From the NCBI RefSeq assembly GCF_014926585.1, contig NZ_CP045422.1:124001-188000 (forward strand): DNA of 64,000 nt, written 5' to 3'. Source of the stretch: Devosia beringensis. GTDB taxonomy: Bacteria > Pseudomonadota > Alphaproteobacteria > Rhizobiales > Devosiaceae. The notes beneath the pieces are model-generated. The model was given only the letters and a program-made list of their open reading frames with translations, was not told the DNA's origin and did not search any database. How positions within the stretch are numbered: position 1 is the first letter of the stretch; every line of letters starts with the position of its first letter. Below, in pieces: positions 17,322 to 27,230 of the stretch. Made by a program: the position numbers and the translations under genes.

Positions 17322-18341
17322 TCAGCCCGGCACGATCCAGGCATCGCTGACGGCCAGATGGACCGGCGTGCCGGGAGCCATTCGCTGCGGCATCGACAGC
17401 AGCAGGGTCTCGCCGCTGGCCAGAATGGCGGTGGCATCGTAGGCTGCCCCGGTATAGCGCGTGGTCGCAATGGTGGCGGCAATGCCGGTCTCGGCCAGTG
17501 TCAGATGCTCCGGCCGCAACAGGAGCAACGGCGTCGCGCTGCCGGCCTGGCCGCGGGTCGGCAGGGTTATCCCGGCGACCTCGACCCGTCCGTCCAGGCG
17601 GACGCCCCGCACAGTAACCCCTCTCCCCACAAAGCCGGCAACCATTGCATTGGCCGGCTCTGCGTAAATCTGCTCGGGTGCCCCCGACTGTTGCACGGCC
17701 CCCTTGTCCAAAACGACAATACGATCGGCCAGCGCCAACGCCTCTGCCTGGTCATGCGTGACGAAGACGATGGTGGCGCCGGTATCGCGGTGCAGGCGGG
17801 CAAAGACATCCAGCATTTCGGCGCGCAGATGCACGTCGAGATTGGCCAAGGGTTCGTCGAGGAGAATAATGTCGGTGCCGGTAACCAGACAGCGTGCCAG
17901 AGCGACACGCTGTCGCTGCCCGCCTGACAGTGCGTCGACGCTGCGCGATCCCAGCCCGGTAAGCGATACCATGGCCAGTGCCTTGGCCACCCGCACGGCG
18001 ATTTCCGCCTTCGCCACGCCCCGCGCCAGCAGGGGATAGGCGACATTGGCTGCGACATCCATATGTGGCCACAAGGCATAGGACTGGAACACGATCCCGA
18101 GACTGCGCCGTTCCGGTGGCACGCTGATATGCGGCCCGGCCACCAGACGATCGCCGAGTTGGATCGTGCCGGTACTCGGTCGTTCGAAACCGGCAATCAG
18201 CCGCAAGAGGGTGGTCTTTCCGCAGCCAGAGGGCCCCAGCAACGCGGTGAAGGAGCCGGAATCCAGCGCCAGACTGGTGGGCTGGATGGCCGGCACGCCG
18301 TCAAAGGTCTTGCCGAGGTCGTCGAGAATAATCGCGGTCAT
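17322..18341 (-). CDS. ABC transporter ATP-binding protein, FbpC/PotA type
   Basis: 339 residues. Walker A GPSGCGKTTLL, Q-loop FQSYALWPHM, signature [15 protein letters not shown], Walker B ILLDEPLANLD and H-loop VTHDQAEAL are all intact. A C-terminal TOBE-type regulatory domain follows. It energises the importer encoded by the two plus-strand genes. It is unusual in being convergent: its stop shares a TGATCA hexamer with the permease stop, so it needs its own promoter in the 18342-18577 region. The start has AGGACG upstream. Confidence 0.9.
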   Translation of the reverse strand: MTAIILDDLGKTFDGVPAIQPTSLALDSGSFTALLGPSGCGKTTLLRLIAGFERPSTGTIQLGDRLVAGPHISVPPERRSLGIVFQSYALWPHMDVAANVAYPLLARGVAKAEIAVRVAKALAMVSLTGLGSRSVDALSGGQRQRVALARCLVTGTDIILLDEPLANLDVHLRAEMLDVFARLHRDTGATIVFVTHDQAEALALADRIVVLDKGAVQQSGAPEQIYAEPANAMVAGFVGRGVTVRGVRLDGRVEVAGITLPTRGQAGSATPLLLLRPEHLTLAETGIAATIATTRYTGAAYDATAILASGETLLLSMPQRMAPGTPVHLAVSDAWIVPG

Positions 18342-18577
18342 GGCGTCGTCCTAGGCAGGCAAGATGACAGTATGGCGACAATCTGGGGCCAGTTACGCTC
18401 CGGACAGTCGGCGCAACAAGCATCCACTTATGCATAATTGCCGCGCGTGATCCCGTTGTAGCCGGGGTTAGCCGCACGGCGGGCTGTCATGCAACTTTCA
18501 CCATCCTGTTAGCAAACTGAATTGCAGCGTCCCTATGGATATCCTTGCAGTGCAATTCCTGTTGCAGAAGGTGCTCC
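18342..18577. promoter_or_regulatory. Divergent promoter region of the FbpC-like gene and ugpB
   Basis: 236 bases between divergent starts. Just upstream of ugpB it holds a perfect 8-bp inverted repeat, GAATTGCA (18519-18526) and TGCAATTC (18551-18558), with centres 32 bp apart. The right arm overlaps a smaller palindrome TTGCAGTGCAA (18545-18555). This is a candidate operator for the RpiR-type regulator encoded in the ugp operon. Confidence 0.45.
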
Positions 18578-19828
18578 ATGTCGCGCAAATCCATTTCCAC
18601 TCTCGCGGTCAGCTTGCTGGCCCTCGCCACCTCCATCGGTGCCGCCCAGGCCCAGACCTCCGTCACGTTCTGGCATAGCTTCAACGGCGCCTCGGGCGAA
18701 GCGCTCGACGAAATCATCACCAAGTACCAGGCGCAGAACCCCGACGTCGTCATCGCAGCCGAATATGTCGGCAATTACAACGACATCGTCGCCCGGCTCC
18801 AGGCGGCGATCCCGGCCAATCGCGGCCCTGATGCCGTCATTCTCGAAGTCACCCGCTATGGCCTGTTCGCCGATGCCGGCGTGCTGGCCGACCTGACGCC
18901 CTATTTCGACGCCGATCCGCTCAAGGACGAGCTCTACGACTATGCTCGCGAAATCGGGGTTATCGGCGACAAGGCCTATATCGTGCCGTTCAACTCCTCG
19001 ACCCCGGTGCTGTACTATAACAAGGCCATCTTCGAGCAGGCCGGCATTGAGGGCGAGCCCGCCCTGGGCACGTTCGACGAGATCCTGACGGCAGCCCAGA
19101 CGGTCAACGATGCGCTGAGTGCCGACGGCATTTCCGGCATTGCCGCGCCCGGCCAGTTCGCCCGCTGGGGCCTGGTCATGGCCAATGACAGCGATCTCAT
19201 CGACGCCATGAGCGGGGAAATCCTGCTCGACGCTCCCAACACCATTGAGGCCTATGAATGGATGGCATCGCTGGTGCATGAGCATCAGGTGGCCTCGGCC
19301 GACGGTGTTACCGAAGAAGACAATGGCCGCGACGCGTTCCTGGCCGGCCGCGTCGGCATGATGTTCAACTCGACCGGCAATTATGTCGGCGCCCGCGAAG
19401 CGATCGGCGATGACCTCGGCGTCTTGCCCATGCCGTGCAACAAGGTGTGCTCTGTGCCGATCGGCGGCGCCGGCATCGGCATCATGGCCACCGCGGCCCA
19501 GGACGTACAGGACGCCGCTTACGACTTCGTCAGCTATGCCGCCTCGGCCGAAGCCAATGCCATCTGGTTCGCCGCTACCGGCTATCTGCCGATCAACCGC
19601 AATTCGGCCGAACAGCCGGTTGCCGCTCAAGCGCTGGCCAGCCAGCCCGGTATCGACGTCGCCATCAACTCCCTGCCCAATGCCCATGGCCGCGCCCGCA
19701 CCCCGGTCGTGACCTGGATGCGTACCACCGAATACGACATGTGGCAGGCCATGGCCCTGGGCCAGCGCGAAGTCGAAGAGACCATGGTGCAGTTCGCCGC
19801 CGATACGCGCGCCGAAGAAGCCCGCTAA
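18578..19828 (+). CDS. ugpB: sn-Glycerol-3-phosphate-type ABC transporter substrate-binding protein
   Basis: 416 residues; Sec signal peptide ending GAAQAQ, then TSVTFWHSFNGASGEALDEI. The block IVPFNSSTPVLYYNKAIFEQAG is highly characteristic of UgpB and holds ligand-contact residues in E. coli. It binds glycerol-3-phosphate or its diesters in the periplasm. The neighbouring phosphodiesterase genes strongly support this substrate. The start at 18578 has AGAAGG upstream. A stable hairpin follows the stop, which should keep ugpB mRNA more abundant than the membrane genes. Confidence 0.9.
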   Translation: MSRKSISTLAVSLLALATSIGAAQAQTSVTFWHSFNGASGEALDEIITKYQAQNPDVVIAAEYVGNYNDIVARLQAAIPANRGPDAVILEVTRYGLFADAGVLADLTPYFDADPLKDELYDYAREIGVIGDKAYIVPFNSSTPVLYYNKAIFEQAGIEGEPALGTFDEILTAAQTVNDALSADGISGIAAPGQFARWGLVMANDSDLIDAMSGEILLDAPNTIEAYEWMASLVHEHQVASADGVTEEDNGRDAFLAGRVGMMFNSTGNYVGAREAIGDDLGVLPMPCNKVCSVPIGGAGIGIMATAAQDVQDAAYDFVSYAASAEANAIWFAATGYLPINRNSAEQPVAAQALASQPGIDVAINSLPNAHGRARTPVVTWMRTTEYDMWQAMALGQREVEETMVQFAADTRAEEAR

Positions 19829-19843
19829 CCGGACCAACCCAAG

Positions 19844-19869
19844 GCGGCGGAGGCAGGTGCCCCCGCCGC
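19844..19869 (+). repeat. Intercistronic hairpin after ugpB
   Basis: GCGGCGG (19844-19850) pairs with CCGCCGC (19863-19869), and an inner GGCA/TGCC extends the stem. A short pyrimidine run follows. Probably a partial terminator or mRNA stabiliser. Confidence 0.6.
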
Positions 19870-19893
19870 GTCTTTCTCGAGGCGATCCCAGCC

Positions 19894-20763
19894 ATGTCAC
19901 CCAAGTTTACCCCCTATCTGCTGGCGGCGCCGCTGATCGCCTTCATCGCTGTCTTCACCTATGTGCCGATCGTGACGAGCCTTGATCTGAGCTTTCGCAG
20001 CTGGAACTTCATGTCGCCCGAGCGCCCCTTTGTCGGCTTCGACAATTACTGGCGGCTGCTCAACTCGGCCAGTTTCTGGAATTCCCTGACCGTCACCAGC
20101 GTCTTTGCGGTGATTTCGGTGCCGCTGCGCCTCGCTTTGGCTCTGGCCATTGCCAGCTACCTCAAGCGCGATGCCCTGCCCTCCCGGCTGCTGCGCGGCG
20201 CCATCTTCCTACCCACCGTGACCTCGACCGTGTCGATCGCCGTGGTGTTTTCCTGGGTATTTTCCACCGATTACGGCATGGCCAACGGCTTGCTGGTGAA
20301 TCTGGGGCTGGGGCGCATTCCCTGGCTGCAGGACCCCAAGCTGGCGCTGCTGGTGGTGATTTTCATCAATACCTGGAAGCAGCTCGGCTACGACGTCATC
20401 ATCTATATCGCGGCGCTTCAGGCGGTGCCCCAGGAGCTCTATGACGCGGCGGCCATCGATGGCGGCAAGCGCAGCCAGGTGTTCCGGCGCATCACCGTGC
20501 CGCTGATCATGCCGACCACCTATTTCCTGCTGGTGATCTCGGTCATCGAGGCATTCCAGGTCTTCACCATCATCAATGTGATGACGCGCGGCGGCCCGGC
20601 GGGCGCCACCGATATGGTGGTCAACCTGCTCTACCGCACCGGCTTTGTGCTGTTCGACATCGGCGCGGGTTCGGCGCTGGCCGTGCTGCTGTTCATCCTG
20701 CTCATTGCGCTGGCTTTGCTCAAGGCGCGGATCGTCGGCCAGAGGATCCATTATGAGGCATGA
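19894..20763 (+). CDS. ugpA: Glycerol-3-phosphate ABC transporter permease UgpA
   Basis: 289 residues with six membrane helices, of the MalF/UgpA type. The N-terminus runs directly into the first helix (YLLAAPLIAFIAVFTYVPIV) and SLDLSFRSWNF follows. The coupling loop reads QELYDAAAIDGGKRSQVFRRITVPLIMPT. It forms the channel with UgpE. The ATG at 19894 is used; it has GAGG upstream, and an in-frame extension from 19435 would only be the out-of-frame shadow of ugpB. Its end overlaps the ugpE start by 11 nt. Confidence 0.93.
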   Translation: MSPKFTPYLLAAPLIAFIAVFTYVPIVTSLDLSFRSWNFMSPERPFVGFDNYWRLLNSASFWNSLTVTSVFAVISVPLRLALALAIASYLKRDALPSRLLRGAIFLPTVTSTVSIAVVFSWVFSTDYGMANGLLVNLGLGRIPWLQDPKLALLVVIFINTWKQLGYDVIIYIAALQAVPQELYDAAAIDGGKRSQVFRRITVPLIMPTTYFLLVISVIEAFQVFTIINVMTRGGPAGATDMVVNLLYRTGFVLFDIGAGSALAVLLFILLIALALLKARIVGQRIHYEA

Positions 20764-21562
20764 TCTCGCGCTCAAATCGGGGCTGGCGCTGCTGGCCGGC
20801 ATCATCTTCCTGTCGCCGGTGCTCTATTCGATCTGGATGTCGTTCCAGACCGCCAGTTCCTACTACCAGGGCGGCTTCGTCGCGACGCTGGACAATTACT
20901 GGCGGGTGATCAGCGAGTACAATTTCGCCCGCTACCTGTTTAACAGCCTGCTGGTTTCGGGCCTCGTGACCCTGGCCGGCTTGGCCTTTGCCACCATGGC
21001 GGCCTTTGCCTTTGCCCGGTTCGATTTCAAGGGGCGCGACCTGCTGTTTGGCCTCACCGTGGCGACGCTGATGATCCCCAGCCACATCACGCTGATCCCC
21101 AACTACCTGACCCTGGCTTCGGCTGGCCTGCTCGACAGTTATGCCGGCCTGATCCTGCCCGCCATTTCCAACGGCTTTGCCGCTTTCTTCCTGCGCCAGT
21201 ATATGCGCGGTATTCCCAGGGCGCTCGACGAGGCCGCCTACATGGATGGCGCCACGCCACTGCAGGTGCTCTGGCGGGTGATCGTGCCGATCTCGCGCCC
21301 CGCCATCTTCTCGATGGGCCTCTATATCTTCCTGGCGGAGTGGAACAACTACATCTGGCCGCTGGTCGCCGTCGGCAAAGAGGACCTCTACACGCTCCAG
21401 CTCGGGCTGGCCCGGCTCTACAGCATCAATCCGGGCGAGGGCCTGATCGACTGGCCTCTGGTCATGGCCGCCTCAACTCTCACCATCCTGCCCGTCCTGC
21501 TCGGCTTCGTGCTGGTGGAACGGCATCTGGTGCGCGGCATCACCATGGGCGCCGTCAAATGA
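20753..21562 (+). CDS. ugpE: Glycerol-3-phosphate ABC transporter permease UgpE
   Basis: 269 residues, six membrane helices, MalG/UgpE type. After the first helix comes SIWMSFQTASSYYQGG, and the coupling loop reads RALDEAAYMDGATPLQVLWRVIVPISRPA. WNNYIWPLVAVG is the usual late motif. Second half of the channel. The start overlaps ugpA by 11 nt. Confidence 0.93.
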   Translation: MRHDLALKSGLALLAGIIFLSPVLYSIWMSFQTASSYYQGGFVATLDNYWRVISEYNFARYLFNSLLVSGLVTLAGLAFATMAAFAFARFDFKGRDLLFGLTVATLMIPSHITLIPNYLTLASAGLLDSYAGLILPAISNGFAAFFLRQYMRGIPRALDEAAYMDGATPLQVLWRVIVPISRPAIFSMGLYIFLAEWNNYIWPLVAVGKEDLYTLQLGLARLYSINPGEGLIDWPLVMAASTLTILPVLLGFVLVERHLVRGITMGAVK

Positions 21563-21585
21563 CCCATCAAACAAGGACGCTCTCT

Positions 21586-22331
21586 ATGACACGCATCGCG
21601 GCCCACCGTGGCGGCACCCTCGAATATGGGGACAGCACGCCGCAAGGCTTTGCGGCAACCGCCACCATGGCGCTCGAACAGGTCGAGTTCGACGTGCATC
21701 CCACCAGCGACGGCGCCACCATCGTGCATCACGACGCAACGCTTGACCGCACGACCGATCGGACGGGCGCCATAGCCGCGCTGACCGAAGCGGAAGTGCG
21801 CGCCGCCACCATCAATTTTGGGGCCGGAGCCCATCCGCTGACACTGGCGGAACTCTGCGCCGTGTTCCGGCCCAGCCCGGTCGATCTGCGTTGCGAGATC
21901 AAGCCGGACGAGCATGGTCGGCCCTACACAAATTTCGTCCCGCGGGTCATCGCCACGCTGGGCGAGCAGGCCATGCTCGAGCGCACCACCTTCACCTCGT
22001 TCCTGCTCGAAACGCTGGACGAACTGGCGCCCTTGACCATGCAGCCGCGGCTCTGGCTGGTCAGTCCGCCGGTGCTGCGCCAGCTGGGTATCGGCGCCGT
22101 GATCGAGCTGGCGCAAGCGCGGTCGATTGGCGAGATCGGCCTGCATGTCGATGATGCCGACCGGACAGTCAAGACTGCGCTCGAACAGGCCGGCCTCATC
22201 TTCGGCTGCTGGGCCGCCCATTCGGTCGAGCAGATGGAAAAAGCCCTGGCGCTGGAGGCGCATGTCTTCACCACCGACCGTCCCAGCCTTGCGATCGAGG
22301 TGCGCAACCGCCGTCTGGAAGGGCTGTCAGA

Positions 22332-22335
<4 letters not shown>
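21586..22335 (+). CDS. ugpQ: Glycerophosphodiester phosphodiesterase (UgpQ-like)
   Basis: 249 residues, GDPD TIM barrel. It opens with IAAHRGG (catalytic His), has VEFDVHPTSDG with the metal-binding acidic pair, and IVHHDATLDRTTDRTG with the second histidine. The usual ENT after HRG is replaced by DST. It hydrolyses glycerophosphodiesters to glycerol-3-phosphate and an alcohol. With no signal peptide it acts in the cytoplasm on imported diesters. The ATG at 21586 has AAGGA upstream; an in-frame ATG at 21559 overlapping the ugpE stop is an alternative. The gene ends in a 4-nt overlap with ugpC. Confidence 0.9.
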
Positions 22336-23360
<1,025 letters not shown>

Positions 23361-23404
23361 AGCTTGTACCTGCTACTGTCTTGGCAAAGTTACCGGAATT
23401 CGCA

Positions 23405-24292
23405 ATGGCCCCTGAGCCCACCCCGCCGCGAACCCTGCTCGACCGCGTCAAGAGCAGCCCGAGCCGGCTGACCCCTTCCGATGAACGCCTGCTCGAAGTG
23501 CTGCTGGGCGATCCGATGCGCGCGGCCATGGATAATGGCGCGGCGATCTCGTCGCGGGCCGGCGTGCATCCCGCTTCGGCCGTCCGCTTCGCCCGAAGGC
23601 TCGGCTTTGCCGGCTATCCCGAACTGCGCAGCTTCATCCAGGAAAGCCTGGTGCAGAGCGAGGGTGACTTTGAAAGCCCGGCGGCACGCATGGCGGCGCG
23701 GCTGGCCCGCGCCCCGTCCGGCGGCCTGCTCGATTCCGTCATCGATAGCGAAATTGCCGCTTTGCGCCAGATGCGCCGGGCGGTCAGCGATGACGATATC
23801 GCCCACTTTGCCCAGCGCCTGCGCGATTGCCGGCGGATCTTTGTGTTCGGCCGCGGTCATGCCGCCACGCTGTCAGCGCTGATCAGCCTGCGGCTGACGC
23901 GCTCGGGCTATGATGCACTCGACCTGGGCGCTCAGATGCATCAGCTGCCCGAGGCGCTCAATGGGCTGACCAACCGGGATGTCGTCTGGCTGTTCGCCTT
24001 CCGCAAGGCGCCGGCGCTGGTCGGCGAGATCCAGGCCATAGCCAGCCAGCGGGGCGCTTTGACCCTGGCGATTACCGACCGCCAGGCGGGCCGCTTTGCC
24101 AACACGGTTGACCGCCACGTCGTCGTCTCGCGCGGTGCAGCCGGCGAGTCGCAGTCCCTGGTGGTTCCCATGACCATTGCCAACACGATCATCCTCGAGC
24201 TCGCCGCCATCGATGACGGCCGCTCCATCCGGGCGCTCGATGCTTTCAAGGCGTTTCGCGCCAGCGGCAAGCTGTCCACCACCCTGCTCTGA
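23405..24292 (+). CDS. RpiR/MurR-family transcriptional regulator
   Basis: 295 residues. The N-terminal HTH_6 domain reads LTPSDERLLEVLL, then AISSRAGVHPASAVRFARRLGFAGYPELR, which is the recognition-helix region. The C-terminal SIS domain (FVFGRGHAATLSALISLRLTRSGYDALDLG, then ALTLAITDRQAGRFANTVDRHVVVS) binds sugar phosphates in this family. As the sixth gene of the ugp operon it most likely senses glycerol-3-phosphate or a related ligand and autoregulates the operon. The frame opens with a GTG at 23357 overlapping the ugpC stop, but those 16 codons are AT-rich and unlike the rest, so ATG 23405 is preferred. Confidence 0.88.
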   Translation: MAPEPTPPRTLLDRVKSSPSRLTPSDERLLEVLLGDPMRAAMDNGAAISSRAGVHPASAVRFARRLGFAGYPELRSFIQESLVQSEGDFESPAARMAARLARAPSGGLLDSVIDSEIAALRQMRRAVSDDDIAHFAQRLRDCRRIFVFGRGHAATLSALISLRLTRSGYDALDLGAQMHQLPEALNGLTNRDVVWLFAFRKAPALVGEIQAIASQRGALTLAITDRQAGRFANTVDRHVVVSRGAAGESQSLVVPMTIANTIILELAAIDDGRSIRALDAFKAFRASGKLSTTLL

Positions 24293-24336
24293 TCCCCCCT
24301 GATTGGCAGCCGCTGCTGCCTGACCACGAGTTTTCC

Positions 24337-25056
24337 ATGAAGATCATCGCCCATCGCGGCTATAGCGCCGATTACGCCGAGAACACACCCCAGAGCTGGG
24401 ACGCAGCGCTGGCTGCCGGCGCCCATGCCATCGAAACCGATATCCGCTTTTCCAGCGATGGCATTGCGGTCTGCGCCCATGACGACGATCTCGACCGGCT
24501 GTTCGGGCGGCCCGAACGGGTGAGCGATGTTGCATGGCCGGAACTGGAAGCGCTGGAGAGTCCAAACGGCGCGCGCATTGCGCGGCTTGCCGATGTGCTG
24601 GCTTATGCGGGCAATGGCCATTACGTCCTGCTCGATCTCAAGGATGAAAGCCCGCAGGCGCTCGAACGGATCTGGCAGATCATCGTGGCCGAAGTGCCCG
24701 CAGCGCAGCACCCGCTGGTGATCGCAGGGTGCCACGGCCTAGAGGCGGTGCGGTTTTTTGGCGCGCGCGGGGCGACGATCCTGGGCTTTATTCCCGCTCC
24801 CGACATGGCCGAGGCGTTCTGGCAGGCCGGCGCGACCACCATCCGCCTGTGGGAAGGCGATGTTTCTCCGGCGCGGGTCACCACCCTGCAGGCGCTTGGC
24901 GCCGAGGTCTGGGTGACCAGCGGGGGTGACGGGACTAGTTTTGATGGCGGCGACCATAACGGCACCGATATGGCGGGGCTCGCCGCGATCGGGGTTGGCG
25001 GGGTTCTCGTCAATGACGTGGCGCTGGCCGTGCGGCAGGTTGCGAGCCTGGGCTGA
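24337..25056 (+). CDS. Second glycerophosphodiester phosphodiesterase
   Basis: 239 residues. It opens MKIIAHRGYSADYAENTPQSW with the HRG and ENTP motifs, then AIETDIRFSSDG and AVCAHDDDLDR. These provide both catalytic histidines and the acidic metal ligands, and LLDLKDES matches the lysine-bearing strand. No signal peptide. It differs clearly from the phosphodiesterase earlier in the operon, so the two may prefer different diester head groups. It begins 44 nt after the regulator gene and probably ends the ugp operon. Confidence 0.9.
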   Translation: MKIIAHRGYSADYAENTPQSWDAALAAGAHAIETDIRFSSDGIAVCAHDDDLDRLFGRPERVSDVAWPELEALESPNGARIARLADVLAYAGNGHYVLLDLKDESPQALERIWQIIVAEVPAAQHPLVIAGCHGLEAVRFFGARGATILGFIPAPDMAEAFWQAGATTIRLWEGDVSPARVTTLQALGAEVWVTSGGDGTSFDGGDHNGTDMAGLAAIGVGGVLVNDVALAVRQVASLG

Positions 25057-25198
25057 TCAGACCGGCCTGACATTGCCCATTTTGCGCGATGTTGCGTGTA
25101 TGGGGCCCGCGGGGCGCTGGGCCACGCCGTTGAGGCCATCGGGCAGTCGTGAACGATCCAGTTCCCGCTGCTGATCGTAGAAGGGCTAGAGGTAGCCC

Positions 25199-26521
25199 AT
25201 GTCCGATGATCGAAACAACCGCGCCGTGCCAACCGGAAGGCTGGGACGACTGCTTGGCATGGGCGGCATGGCAGCGTCCATTGGCGCCGGGGTGGCATTT
25301 TCATCCGCCCGGCAGCTGTTGAACGGCAGGCCACCGAGCCTGAGCGACCTGCTGCTGGCGCCCGCCAATGCCCTGCGCGTTGCCGACCAACTTTCCCACA
25401 TGCGCGGCGCCGCGATGAAACTGGGGCAGCTGCTATCTATGGATGCCGGACAAATCCTGCCGGGCGAATGGTCTACTATCCTGGCGCGCCTGCAGGCTGA
25501 TGCATCGCCCATGCCGCGCTTTCAGCTTGAGCAGCAGCTGGTCCGGCAGTGGGGCCGGGGCTGGCGGGACCGGTTCGACCATTTCGAGATGGCGCCGGTG
25601 GCCGCCGCGTCGATTGGCCAGGTGCACCGCGCCACAACCCGTTCGGGCCGCGACCTGGCGATCAAGGTGCAGTATCCGGGCATTGCCGCCAGCATTGACA
25701 GCGACATCGACAACGTGGTCGCGCTGCTGCGCCTGTCGCGGCTGATCCCGCCGGGCGTGTCGCTCGATGCCCTGGTGGCAGAGGCCCGCCTTCAGCTGCA
25801 GCAGGAAGCCGACTATCTTGGCGAGGCCGACCACCTCACCCGCTATGCCGGCCTGGTTGCCGGCGATCCGACCCTGCTGGTGCCCGAGGTAGACAGCGAG
25901 CTGACCGGCCCGGGCGTGCTGGCAATGACCTTTATCGACAGCGAGCCGATCGATTGGGTGATCGGCCGCCCGCAGGCGGAACGAAACCGTATTGCCGAAC
26001 GCCTCATCCGCCTGACGCTGCAGGAGGTCTTCGACTTCGGTGTCATCCAGACCGACCCCAACTTTGCCAATTTCCGCTACCAGAAGGCCAGCGGGCGCCT
26101 GGTCCTGCTCGATTTCGGCGCGACGCGCACCATTCCCGCTGAGCTGACCGAAAAGTTGCGACTTCTGCTGCGGGCGGCGCTGGCGCGCGACAGGGCCGGG
26201 CAAACCGATGCCATGGTGGATATCGGCTATTTCGCGCCGGGGCGGCAGCGGCTGGCGCAACTGGCCCTTGACCTTTTGGCCATGGGCATGGACGCGGTCA
26301 TGGCCGGGCCGATGTTTGATTTTGTGGCGGCAGACCTGCCTCGGCGCGCCCGGGACCGTGCCCTGAGCGCCGGCTTTGGCGCCGACCTCTGGTCGATACC
26401 ACCCGTCGACACCCTGTTCATCCACCGCAAGATTGGCGGCATGTACCTGCTGGCCAGCCGGCTTGGCGCGACAGTGGATGTCCGCGGCCTGCTGGAAGAG
26501 TTTGCCGGGAGCCACTCTTGA
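25199..26521 (+). CDS. ABC1/UbiB-family atypical kinase
   Basis: 440 residues. The ABC1 hallmark KxGQ motif appears in RGAAMKLGQLLSMD. The alanine-rich loop that replaces the P-loop appears in APVAAASIGQVHRA, with DLAIKVQYPG carrying the nucleotide lysine. QTDPNFANFRY stands at the catalytic Asp/Asn site and VLLDFGATR at the DFG-like site. Members (UbiB, COQ8/ADCK) support ubiquinone synthesis as ATPases. This short, soluble form lacks the two C-terminal membrane helices of UbiB, so it is closer to AarF/COQ8-like housekeeping paralogues. Monocistronic by appearance. Confidence 0.88.
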   Translation: MSDDRNNRAVPTGRLGRLLGMGGMAASIGAGVAFSSARQLLNGRPPSLSDLLLAPANALRVADQLSHMRGAAMKLGQLLSMDAGQILPGEWSTILARLQADASPMPRFQLEQQLVRQWGRGWRDRFDHFEMAPVAAASIGQVHRATTRSGRDLAIKVQYPGIAASIDSDIDNVVALLRLSRLIPPGVSLDALVAEARLQLQQEADYLGEADHLTRYAGLVAGDPTLLVPEVDSELTGPGVLAMTFIDSEPIDWVIGRPQAERNRIAERLIRLTLQEVFDFGVIQTDPNFANFRYQKASGRLVLLDFGATRTIPAELTEKLRLLLRAALARDRAGQTDAMVDIGYFAPGRQRLAQLALDLLAMGMDAVMAGPMFDFVAADLPRRARDRALSAGFGADLWSIPPVDTLFIHRKIGGMYLLASRLGATVDVRGLLEEFAGSHS

Positions 26522-26533
26522 CCCGTCGACCTG

Positions 26534-27031
26534 TCACCAGCCGAGCGATCCCGGCTCACCCTTGAACGGCCCGACAATGCCGGGGGTGATCCAGCCACCA
26601 TAAAAGCCGCCCGGCTGAGGGGTCACGATCTCGCCGCCGACTGCGCACCGGTCCATCGGTCCGGCATAGAAGGCCAGGAAACCAGCGATGGGCGCAAACC
26701 GCTCCGTGGGCGCGGCATAGCGCCAGGAGGCCCGCGCCGCGACCCGGCCATTGGCCGCGACATCGAAATAGTCGGCGCGCCCTTTCCATTCACACAGGCT
26801 GGAGCCGGCAGCGGGGATCAGGACACCGGCCGCAACAAAATCGGGGGAGATATAGTAGACGGGTGGGTGGCTGGTTTCGAGAACCCGGTAGCATTCGGAT
26901 GCGTCCACGACAAGGACACCGGCAAAGACAATCTGCACAGGCTTGGCGACATGCTCGAGCCTGGGCGGGCGCGGATAGTCCCAGACGCTTTCCTCGCCTG
27001 ACCCAGGCTTGATCGGGATTGGAAAATTCAC
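26534..27031 (-). CDS. DUF427 domain-containing protein
   Basis: 165 residues covering a whole DUF427 domain. Family motifs are ESVWDYPRPPRLE, VLETSHPPVYYI, SLCEWKGRADYFDV, RASWRYAAPTERFAPIAGF and FYGGWITPGIVGPFKG at the C-terminus. The fold is a small beta-tent barrel; the biochemical role is unknown. It converges on the ABC1 kinase gene with a 12-nt gap. Confidence 0.88.
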   Translation of the reverse strand: MNFPIPIKPGSGEESVWDYPRPPRLEHVAKPVQIVFAGVLVVDASECYRVLETSHPPVYYISPDFVAAGVLIPAAGSSLCEWKGRADYFDVAANGRVAARASWRYAAPTERFAPIAGFLAFYAGPMDRCAVGGEIVTPQPGGFYGGWITPGIVGPFKGEPGSLGW

Positions 27032-27230
27032 GGTAACGGTCCCCTGACGCTAGACTCTGCGATTGTCTTTGACCCCGGTTCTACGAGCAGGTCTGGGTTC
27101 TGGATCTTCTGGCCGGTGGCGCCAGATCAGTAACCGATGCCGAGCGCCCTGGCAGATTTGCGATCAACGCCTGGCCAAAAGCTAGCGGGCCACCTCGTGG
27201 ACGGCGAAGCGCCGCCTTCTCAGCTGCCGT
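27032..27230. other. Intergenic region
   Basis: 199 bases between the start of the DUF427 gene and the stop of the GntR gene, both on the minus strand. It should hold the DUF427 promoter. A small GC hairpin (GGCG AAG CGCC) lies near 27204-27214; nothing else is supported. Confidence 0.4.
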
